Assembly: GCA_023853785.1 (NCBI GenBank)
Contig: JAJIRX010000859.1
Location: forward strand, 434,001-498,000
Direction of reading: 5' to 3'
Length of the DNA: 64,000 nt
Source of the DNA: Psilocybe azurescens
Taxonomy: Eukaryota; Basidiomycota; Agaricomycetes; Agaricales; Agrocybaceae
Program-made: the position numbers and the translations under genes
In this document: positions 21,354 to 30,998 of the stretch, piece by piece
How positions within the stretch are numbered: position 1 is the first letter of the stretch
How the letters are laid out: each line of letters starts with the position of its first letter
Notes under the pieces: generated by a model
The model's input: only the letters and a program-made list of their open reading frames with translations
Databases searched by the model: none
What the model was told of the DNA's origin: nothing

Positions 21354-24303
21354 TCACGGGCGATGCTCTGGCAGTGGGAATCCACTAAAACTGCCAGTGG
21401 GATGCGCAGAAGGTATTTCTGTTGGGCTCCGCAGCGAGACCTGGGTAAACATTTCAGGATGGTCATGATAATTGGGCGATAGCCCAGGCGAGGGCTCGTC
21501 GTCGTCGAGGAACGATGAGTGGAAACCTAACCCTTGAGCATTAGGCGGGATAATGGTATGGTCTTGTTCTTCAGATGCTCTGGGCGACACTTCTTCATCC
21601 TCAGCATTGTCGACGAATCTGACGCTCCTGGTCGAGCGTGGTCCTTCTCCCCCAGCCAAGGCATCGTTTTGTCCTACAGAATCCATCTGAATGTCATCCG
21701 CAGCCAAAGACGTGTATTCCTCCAGCTTCTTCCGTGCAACACGCCTCCTCCAGAAAACAATGATGGCGCCAATAAAGCAGACCACACCGGCGCCAAGCGC
21801 ACCAAATGTCCATTTGTGTGTCTTTGCCATGTTCACAAGCTCACTATTCCATGTCTCTTCCGTACTCTTGTCTACTTCATCTTGCTGCGGTTTGGGCTTG
21901 CTGGTAGCAGTTGGGAAAGCCGGATGGGAATTCTCCCCACCGGCCTTCCCATGGTCGGTCGGCAGGTGATCTGTCGGCTTGGCGTGGACAGTGGTCGAAG
22001 TCGAAGCCGGGTCATGAATAACAGGGCGAGCAGGACTGTCGGTTGGTGGTAAGGCATTATCCACGACTGGTTCCACGAATTTCTTTGCTTTGGCAGGATC
22101 GATTGCGCTACCCCACAATGCCATGTTCCAGCCCAGGAACGTCCCAGTGTGATCCGGATTTTTCTGGTCCGAAACTTTCAGAGTCCACTCTCCAATAGGA
22201 TTTTCGCCCCTAAGATGGAATTGTTAATATTAAATAAGTGTATATGATGAAAGGCAGCATACCAATGCTTGATCGACATGAACCGCCATCCAGGGAACCC
22301 AGTGTCTGCATCATCGTATCGACGAGTGCCCGCCAATACACTCTTGATACCGTTCGGACTGACAATCTCAACCCTGACATCTCCGCGTTTCGAATGGCTA
22401 ATCCAGACCCTCACATCGATATGCTCAAGCGTCTCCATATTATTCTCCGCCATCATTTCCTTCGTAATAGTCATCTTCTGCTCCAGACCATTAGGGCCAA
22501 TCACATCGCCGCCTTCATATTTATACTTCTTGTGCCCCAATGAGGTCAATTTGCCGTTATTGACGACGACAGTCTTGGTGTGTATCCAGGCCTGGGGTTT
22601 GACTAGTTTCCAGGACTGCGCGGCTTTGACGTATGCGTATGCGTCGAGTGCACCATACCCGTACTTGTAGCTGTATAATCGCCCACTGGCCGTTTTCTCC
22701 CAGTCGGGGTCTTCTGGATTCACCTTTCGCGCCGTTTCAACACAGAGGTGCTGGATATCTCGCCATGTCAGGTCTGGCCTGGAAAGAACAAATAAATGAA
22801 ACGCTGCGAATCAAAAGTACACAACGATTCTTACCGAGCCTGCAAAGCTAATGTAAAGACCCCAACAGCGTTTGGTGCAGCAGCTGACGTCCCACCATGA
22901 TAATCCGAGCACTTGTTTTTGCCTACATCCGTCGTGACCTGCAAGTCCGGTTTATATTTCTAAGAAGAAAGTTCAACGTAAAGTGGACCCACGATATATT
23001 TCCCGTCTCCCGAGCTATAAGCAGCGATCATGTTCGCAGCACAAGCCTCCGAATACGCAGGCCTCTTTCCGGTATGATCAATCGCAGAAACAGTGACAGA
23101 GTATATGCTGTTCGTATACCCATCGTAATTACACTGATCCTCGCTGTTACCTCCATTTCCACTCGCAAAGACGAACACAGACCCCTTCCCGTCCCGTCCA
23201 TCGTTGATCCCGTTAACCACTGCCTTCCGAATGAGATAGTTCGGCCCTTCCATAGTCATGCCGTCGTCCCGCGGGCCCCAGCTGCAGCTGTAGATCGAGA
23301 CGTTCTTGAAGCCGTAGTTGAGCGCGGCGGCTTCGTCGACGGTGGTGATGGGGCCGCCGAGGATGCGCACTGCGGCGGCTTTGGCCTCGTAGGCGATCCC
23401 CACACCGCATGCGTCGTTTCGCCGCGCGACGACTTGACCTGCGCATCTCGTCCCGTGGTGGTCAAGCGCTGTAACAGGGCGCGGCAAGGCGACGTGGTCA
23501 TTGAAATCATATGAATTCTCTGCATCCTAAGATATACATAGATTCAGCATACTTTTACTTGCAGAAGTCTCCAATAAACAACATGGAAATGCACTCACGA
23601 AGGCGTCTTTCAGATCCTCGCTTTCGAAATCCAGCCCGTCGTCCAAGAACGACGTCAAAATCCCTTTCCCCGTGAACCCCATATCCCACACCGGGGTCGT
23701 GTTCATCATATGCTCCGGGTGGTGATCATTCACAAGATGCCACTGTTCTGAAAACAAAGGATCCTTCAGCCCCAGCCGCTTCGCTACTTCCTGCGACGTC
23801 GCCGTAGCCGGCGGACGCACAGACGGCGGCGCGCGTTTAACGAGCCACTGCGGAGTCTGCGCTTCCAAGAAGTTGACAGAAGATACTATCCGTCTCGCGT
23901 GTATCGTTTCTTCGGAGCGGGAGGTCAGATGCGATGAATGCCATTCGGCTCTTTGCTGGAGTTCGTCGAAGGCTGCTATGACAGGATCGGCGTCGTCTGA
24001 ATCGTCGTCCCGCTCGACGAGGCCGCGACGCAGCTGGGCTTTGGGCACACGCACAAGCCACACACCCTCCAATTCCCCTGCCTTCTCAACAACCTCGACC
24101 CCCAAAGCCGCCGCAACTTCCTCCAGACTCGCTCCGCTTGCGCCTGGTACGTGTTCCAACGCATAATACCGTTCCGTGTCATAATATCTCCTCGCTGGCG
24201 GCGTAGCGGCGCGGACTGCGATGTAGTGCGGAAGCCAGCAGCCAGCGGCGGCGAATACATTTACTACTGCGAGAAGTCTTAGGGCTCGCAGTAGGGTTGG
24301 CAT
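21354..24303 (-). CDS. Kexin (Kex2/furin-like) proprotein convertase, tandem copy 2, intact
   Basis: Complete kexin in the same orientation as copy 1. Signal peptide MPTLLRALRLLAVVNVF; an in-frame Met at 24354 would add 17 residues and is less likely. Prodomain with the autocleavage site LVKR|APPS. Catalytic residues: Asp in FLDDGLDF, His in DHHGTRCAGQV, oxyanion Asn in FASGNGG, Ser in YHGGTSAAAP (after an acceptor ...acttgcag near 22945). The P domain carries RVWISHSKRGDV and FLGWNMALWG. A Pro/Ser/Thr-rich stalk, a TM segment (FGALGAGVVCFIGAIIVFW) followed by RRRVARKK, and a long acidic tail with FLDDDEPSPG follow. Introns match copy 1. Substitutions are spread over the whole length, so the duplication is not recent. 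This copy can carry the Golgi-anchored function alone. Confidence 0.93.
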
Positions 24304-24694
24304 GATAGCAGCGAGCCAGCGGGCTTTTTGGTATGAAGGCAAAAGATGGTCCATGTTGTGCGGACGGAGTTCAATATGATTACTGGTCCGTTACCGTACA
24401 TAGCTTGCCCCGGAGAGATTGGATCATGATGGGCAAGTCGGAGATCAATGATGTAGTGTTGGCACAGCTACGTATCTTTCTTATCGACCGCACACAACAG
24501 GAGGTAAAGGTTCAGAAAGTACAGACATAACGACAGGAAACTCATGAATTGTAAAGGTTGTATATATGTACATAGATTGATTAGTATTCTAAGCATAGCA
24601 TAACATCATAGTTGTTCTTTATCAGACTCACAAACCTGGCAGTCCAGCAAAGAAGAGGAACTTGCCCATTCCATTCCTAAAAATACCTGATTGA
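24304..24694. other. Intergenic upstream of kexin copy 2
   Basis: Kexin copy 2 promoter plus the 3' flank of the membrane-protein gene to the right. Nothing else recognised. Confidence 0.5.
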
Positions 24695-25737
24695 CTAAAT
24701 CACCCTGAAAGGAATCACCTTGAATGGGAAAATAATCAAAGACTGAACATAAAGCAACCCAACGGAAACAGTGTGAAACCCCGTCAATATAACCCTCACC
24801 CAACGGTAATAAAACGGTTCGTAAATCTCGTAGCCCAAGGACGCCACAATCGCACGGGATACAACGCCGGGAAAATAGCAGGCCATCACGAAGTACACAA
24901 GCAGGAACACGCATGCCCAAAGACACACTTTGACGCACAGTGGAAGCGATTTTTGGCACTGCTGTCTTGTTTGTCGGTGCTCCAGGATTCTAGTATTTCT
25001 GGACTTCGTGGATCTGAGAAGAGTATAGCTGGGATTGTTGTGAAGTTCTGGAGGATTGCATCTATGTAAGATCGTTCATCGTCGGGCGTCACAGAGGGCA
25101 GGGACGCCTCTTCCCTCCCTCCCTTCTCCTGTGAATCCTCTGGAAAGACGGCATTTTCGTTTTCAGGTTCAACTGGTCCTTCCGCAAGCGTAGGATTGAT
25201 GGCCCCAAAGTCGCGACGCCAGACCTGGGCTGCTTTGCGACTAAAAGCTTCATCGACTGATGCTTTTGGATCCCACGGGTTCTCGAATATTTCATATAAA
25301 GAGCTGGGCTTCGGCAGTTTGGAGATGACCGATATGGCAGAGTCCACCTCGATGAATCCAAGAGGAGAGACAATTTTCTGTATAATCTCCTGAATATTTT
25401 GAGGAGGTTGCGATATTACTAGCTGTATGACGACTGGCTGTACGCCGACGGTAGGAGCCTCTTGCTGGCAGTGGCCGAAAGTAAACTGCGATATTTTTAG
25501 ACCGATATTTGATTTACAATATGATGGCAATGTTAAACTCACAACCTGTCTGGCATGCACAGGAGAAGAGTTGGCTGATTCCGACAAAGTGTGGTCATCA
25601 TCTTCGTCGTCATTGAAGGATGTAGTAGAGCTTCCACTCGAGAGTGAGTATTCGCACTCTTCGAGATCCAGTGGGACATCTAGTCCAACTTGAACTTGAT
25701 CACAGTGAGACGACTGTTCTAGCTGGGCCTGGGTCAT
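24695..25737 (-). CDS. Unknown protein with C-terminal membrane segments (apparent one-base deletion)
   Basis: I do not recognise the family. The N-terminal part is acidic and Ser-rich (ECEYSLSSGSSTTS, DDEDDDHTLSES), followed by an intron (CAG^gttgtgag ... actgccag) and a region with FENPWDPKASVDEAF and QVWRRDFGAINPT. The frame then ends early, but restoring one base in the A5/T5 run at 24950-24954 continues it into CVKVCLWACVFLLVYFVMAC and a second hydrophobic stretch (ILTGFHTVSVGLLYVQSL), ending FPFKVIPFRVI at 24695. So it is probably a two-pass C-terminal membrane protein of about 320 residues. The spliced-intron alternative at that point lacks a good donor. No function is proposed. Confidence 0.6.
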
Positions 25738-26199
25738 TGGGGTCGCTGAAGAATGGCAGTGTAATGAATATCGTGGATGTGGCAGACGGTAATATAGCTA
25801 AGATATACGCCCTGCCGCAATGTGTAGTGTGGTTTGGTTTGGAAAGTAGAACGTACGCATATGTCTTTATGAACGCCATTCCTTTATACTAGTCGAATGC
25901 CGTCAATGGTCTTTTTGTTGAGTGGTCTCCACATAAAAGCGTTGTCAAGAAGTATCATCCCCGGCATTTACATGACAGACAGAATGGAGACATAACAAAG
26001 AGATCTAATAACACAAAACGTGGTTCAATATACCTCGATACGCTCTGGTGGTAGTTGGTTGCAAGAAAGCAAGGATGCGGCTTGGCACCACGACGCGTCC
26101 ATACATAACGGAGCATCCGGTCCGTGAACCGCTCATTTTCGTGGCTGTCAAGACTCAGGCCCAAGTTGAACCAGAACCTCAAACATATCTAGAAATATA
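25738..26199. other. Divergent intergenic region
   Basis: Shared upstream region of the unknown membrane protein (minus) and the EngB-like GTPase (plus). No gene or motif that I can support. Confidence 0.5.
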
Positions 26200-27147
26200 A
26201 TGTCTGTCTTCCTGAAAGTGACCTCGCCACTACGTCCTTTCTGCTACACATCTAGAACGATGAGGTACTCTTACTCAACGAAGCAAAATATCTGGGCAAA
26301 CGCTCAAGCAGCCGATTTCCTTGCCGCTGCAAAGTCAATCTCATCCATTCCGAAATCCAATGGGTTGCCAGAGGTAGCATGTTCACACTCGGCATAATGA
26401 GCGTATACTGACCTGACTTGTATCCAAGATTGTTGTTATAGGTCAGTCGCGTCTGACAATTGACGAAACGCGCCTGCCTCAAACCGAGCTGGCATATGAA
26501 TAGGACGCGCAAATGCTGGCAAATCGACCCTACTCAACTGTGTCTTGGGCAGGAGATCACTTGTTAGCATAAGCAAGAAGGCTGTGAGTCACATAAATCA
26601 AAGCTCCTGTCAATACAAACCCTAATACCCCGTTACAACGAAGGGACATACCAAAGCGTTGAATTTCTTCCGCGTAGGTGCTGAACCTGGTAAACTCGTT
26701 CTCGTAGACGCGCCTGGATATGGTGCTCGAGGCAGAGCCGAATGGGGGACTCTTTTGATCACTACATCTCAAACCGACCAGAGTAAGCACGCTTCCTGGC
26801 TACACGCGCAGCGTGTCCCTAACTCGTGCACCCACAGACTAAAACGGATATACATCCTCTTCAACGCCAAACACGGGCTGAACGAAACCGACAAACAAAT
26901 GCTCGCACACCTCTCCGACTCGCTCATGACCGACCGCGGCACGCAACCTTTCACACTGCAGTCCATAATCACCAAAGCGGACACCGTCCCCGTGGCCAAA
27001 CTCCAGACGGTCCTGTCGGCGATGAAAAAGGATATATGGGACGCGGCACCTCTTTGTCTGTCTCCTATCGTCACGAGCGCGGAAATGAGCCCTCATTTCG
27101 GGGTGGACCAGGTCAGGCAGAGTATCACCGAGGCTTGCGGTTTATAG
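26200..27147 (+). CDS. EngB/YihA-type GTPase, probably mitochondrial (micro-exon; frame break)
   Basis: TRAFAC GTPase of the EngB family; bacterial and organellar members help ribosome large-subunit assembly. Exons: 26200-26373 (Ser/Arg-rich N-terminus, mitochondrial-like); a 13-nt micro-exon 26429-26441 coding IVVIG; 26504-26583 with the P-loop GRANAGKST; then from about 26650 GHTKALNFF (switch I), DAPGYGARG (G3), and later ITKAD (G4) and TSAEMSPHFG (G5). Near 26753-26756 the expected segment WGTLFDHYISNRPE is read out of frame because a T4 run is one short. The next intron (gtaagcac to caccacag, 55 nt) would then need splicing in the new frame. If that intron is kept, the one-base loss is cancelled and the frame stays open to the stop at 27145-27147. 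Assembly error is the simplest explanation. Confidence 0.8.
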
Positions 27148-29746
27148 CGATCGTCTTCCCACACCGAGACCGGCAGTGGTCGCTGGTTGATACCTGAAGC
27201 ACAAGGACCTGTCACCTCGCCAGCGCCAAACTTGAGGTGCAGTCTAGTCTCATCGTGAAATCGGGTTACACTAGATCCAACCCCAAACCCCAAGATCACT
27301 GTGATGAAGATGAAGTCGATCAGAGAAAACCGGGGTGCATAAGGCCTGTCTATGGTCGAATGTGGCTGGTGGCTGGTGTCCGGTGACTGGTCGGCTTAGC
27401 GAGTTCTTTATGGTCCAATCAAACCATACCCCTTGACGGATCTCCGTCATCAAATAGGATCCTTCATTCACTGGTTGTGCACTGAGGCGCCAATGAGGTA
27501 CTTGCTTAGTAGCGGGTTAGTGGCGGTGTCCAATAACCAATCCTACCGACCAATCAGAAGAGGTCTAACCTACATTACTTGTATCACTTGTTCACTCATT
27601 AACATGCTCGTCTCTCGGAGAAATTTGTATACAGAATCATTTGTTTCCCTTGTGCGGGATCCCAACTGTCGCCACATCCATACAATGGCTGGATTTCCAG
27701 TTATATTCCCTCTGCTTGAGAGGACATGGTGGATATCTATCTAGCCACACTTACTCTCTTCTCATTGGCTCTACACTCCATGACGCGTTTATGATTACAT
27801 AGTATGTACTTACTCCCGGAGTGCCAGCCTATGCCAGCTTTCTCTTAAATCGCAAGCGAGGTCTTATGATTGGGTAGTCCAACCATACAGGACGCGCCAC
27901 ACGACCGCGAGCCCCGGTCATGACAAGTGAATTCGGACACATGCATGAAGAGCGTTATTCCCTATTTTGTCGTGGTTACTCAAAGTCTGGGGATCCTCTG
28001 AGATGCTTACCTTACTTAGAGTAAATGGTTACCGATTGATGCATGCATTTGTGCCTCCTCGCATTGTACTTACTCTGACATACGAGTACAAGTTTCATTT
28101 CTGTCCCGATAAATTAAATCTTTGCAAGAAACGAAAGGACTGCATAAATTGTAATTGTTTGTCCAGACTTCCGTTTGATACATACATCAAAGTTGAAGTT
28201 CTGTGAAACTACATAGGCCTTAGACTCAATCTGATATCCCAGCCAATATCTACCTCTACGGCAGCCATGGGTTATTGGTGAAGTTTTCGCGTAGTTTATC
28301 AGACGCCAAGCTTTTGAAGGTCAGTTGTATGCAGTCTAATCCATCCTCGTCCTTAGTAACAGTGAAATAGCAATAACAATAGACAAAAATCAGCCAATCG
28401 AATTGAGATTGATCGGAAATTCACCGTGATCAACGATACGAGTACATGGCTATTTGCTTGAGGATCTTGTGAGGATCAATGAATGTTCGTTGAAACTTGA
28501 GCTCTGAGATGATTGGTCGACGACTTACAGAGATTCAGAAAAGATCATGGCAATCAGCGCCACGATATGATTGGCCATTTGAGGCTTCCGCTTCCACCGC
28601 CACTTCCGATTCCTCGACATGAATGGAGGAGTGTTTAGGAAGTACCCAATCAAATCCGATGAAGAAAAGGTTTTTCAAGTTCAAGCATTCTTGAGCTTCG
28701 AGAATTCAATGTCTTCCGGTATATCATTGGCTGCCAATAATTTATTGCGGCGTTGATTGGATGGATGGTTTATATTAAGAGTTTGGGCGAGAGTCTACTT
28801 GGAAGAGTTGGGAGTAGAGATCGTGCGATTTGAAACCGAGTTGCGGAGGTATATATTATTATCAGAGTCTGACGACGCGCTCCACTGCTAGTCGTCGATC
28901 ATAATCGCGTTCATACGATCAACGAGCTCGAGATTTATGGTGCTTCGACTCGGACGCGGTAGTTGTATTTCGAGTGCTTGAGAGAGGGAATTATTGCAGT
29001 ATACTATCGGACAGAGTATAGTAGTACAGGCTTCCCTGCATGAGCCAAGCAAGTCGTGAGATCGGTTTGATCACCGGCCTATACTGGCACAGAGCTGTGG
29101 AAGGCTGTGGACGCTATTAATGAGCCGCGTCGCGTACAGGGACAAGGCTCTCGGTAGTGCTGTTTCCGTTGATAGTCCGAGCTCCTGTATACGCCAATCC
29201 ATGGTAAAACGGCATAAGTCTCATGCACGACACAGTTCCCTACCGTGGACGATGAGTCGCAGGCTCTCGGCTCTGCGATTTTCGTTTGCAGTTGAACATC
29301 AATAGAGTATTCGATGAGTCCCAGTAGTTTACGAAATCAAGTCAACAGCGAAGATCCATTCGTTTCGAGGATTTCAGAATTGTTGTTCGAGAAGTATTAC
29401 ACGGAGGCTTGAGAGCATGATTGATATGACATTACAGTATCGGCCACAGAAACGTCAAGTGGGTTATGTTCAAGTTCCATGACGAACGGCCGAGCAAGAA
29501 CTTGTTGGCTTTCTGAGTCTTTTAGAAAGGCAAAGTTATAGAATTGATCATATTAGGCATATTGGGGTCGAGTATCAAAGTCAGAGACTCAGAGATCAAG
29601 CATGTCGAGGCAAAGGTCAGCCTGACTGTTGTGGTCGACAGGAAACCGCACGCCTTGCGTGACAGTCATCAATAGCAATACTCTGTGACACGATTTTCTC
29701 AACCCGCTACTCCGGCTTGGATATCCTTCGCCTTTCTCTCTTTTGA
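27148..29746. other. 2.6-kb gene-poor stretch
   Basis: No coding region with domain, codon or splice support. Frames at 27433-27744 and 27967-28206 are open by chance. The sequence is AT-rich with no terminal repeats or tandem arrays that I could see. It contains the 5' region of the flavin-reductase-like gene. Confidence 0.5.
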
Positions 29747-30744
29747 ATGTCGCATGCTGGCCTTAGTCTGAGTATATGTCTTCGAGCTTCTCTCTGTTCT
29801 CTCTTATCAAAACCACGCACTCGTAGCCTAACTCTCGGTGCAGCAGCGCGGTACGAAACCTACCCTGGCAGTGGTGCTCCTCAGAGACGACGCTATGCAA
29901 CATCTGAATCGAAGACAGCACTGAAGGAGGTTACTGTTGAACAAGATGCGAACGTGGTTTATCAAGTGGAGAAGCGGGACAGCAAGAAGCTCAAGTCGGA
30001 TGTGCGTGCGCTCCTGAGGGATATCGCACAACCTGTTGCGGTGGTCACTTCTATTTTTCCACCTTCAAAATCCAGTTCATATTCAGAAGATAACGAAAGA
30101 GACGACGATTCATCGACCACCAATTCGCGTGACCTAATGAAGCCCACGGTTTACCATGGCGCAACACTTTCCTCATTCACCTCAATTGCAATGGACCCAT
30201 ATCCTCTAGTTGCATTTGCCCTGCGCATTCCGTCACGGATGGCCACCGCCCTAACATCCATCGCGAGCTCAGACGAATCCGGCACCCAAGCTCATATGGT
30301 GATCAACCTTTATCCGCGTCACAGGCTTCTACAGCCGTTAAATTCTCGAGACCCGACCTCTATCCAACGCCTTTCTCTGGTAACTCGTCATCTTCGGGGG
30401 TGCCTTATACCCTTAGTGAAGACAGACTTCCTGTTATTGATGGTGCTGTGGGTGCCATTTCATGCAGACTCGTTGGAAAGCCGCTGCCATTATTCGACTT
30501 GGATTATCTAGAGCTAGGGACCGGGACCGGGATGGGACCTGACCAAGCTATGATGCCGCCTCTGCAGAAAGGAGAAGTCGCGTCGGAGCTGTTCATTGCG
30601 AGAGTGCTGCGAGTGGAAACGGTACGCTGTGAAAGCGAGGGTGAGGAGGTGGAAGTGGAGGTGGAAGACGACTCGGACTGTGAACGGCCATTGCCTTTGG
30701 TATACCACCGCCGCAGTTATACCAGCTGTCATCCTAAACCGTGA
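29747..30744 (+). CDS. Flavin-reductase-like (FMN-binding split barrel) protein, one-base deletion
   Basis: Predicted FMN-binding split-barrel protein. The N-terminus is Arg/Ser/Leu-rich (SICLRASLCSLLSKPRTRS), consistent with mitochondrial import. The domain begins at DVRALLRDIAQPVAVVTS, then GATLSSFTSIAMDPYPLVAFAL with RIPSRMATAL, typical of the flavin reductase-like family. After HMVINL the frame breaks: adding one T in the run at 30309-30311 gives INLLSASQAS, as expected, and the frame continues through VIDGAVGAISCRL and LPLVYHRRSY to the stop at 30742-30744. An acidic linker separates the last two strands. No intron is required. Whether it is a reductase or only a flavin-binding protein cannot be told. 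Confidence 0.8.
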
Positions 30745-30998
30745 TGAAACTCTTTTGCTGAATGCGAACATTTTATAGATCGATGCTGTATATTTTAATC
30801 ACATATTGTATATCTTCTCGACATGCTCAAGTCGAAGCCGTAGGGCGGATCAAGGGAATGCTCGTCACGTTTACGGCGAGTCACACTCACATGATATTGT
30901 TCAACATATGGCGTGACCTCCGTGTCTTTTGCCACCGAATTCGGTTCTTGACCAGCTACTTGTTCCAAGGTTTCAGCAGCAACAGCTGTCTCGCCTCC

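Noticed and set aside
27148..29746. Transposon or LTR relic in the gene-poor stretch
   Set aside because: No terminal repeats, target-site duplications or transposase-like motifs could be found by eye.
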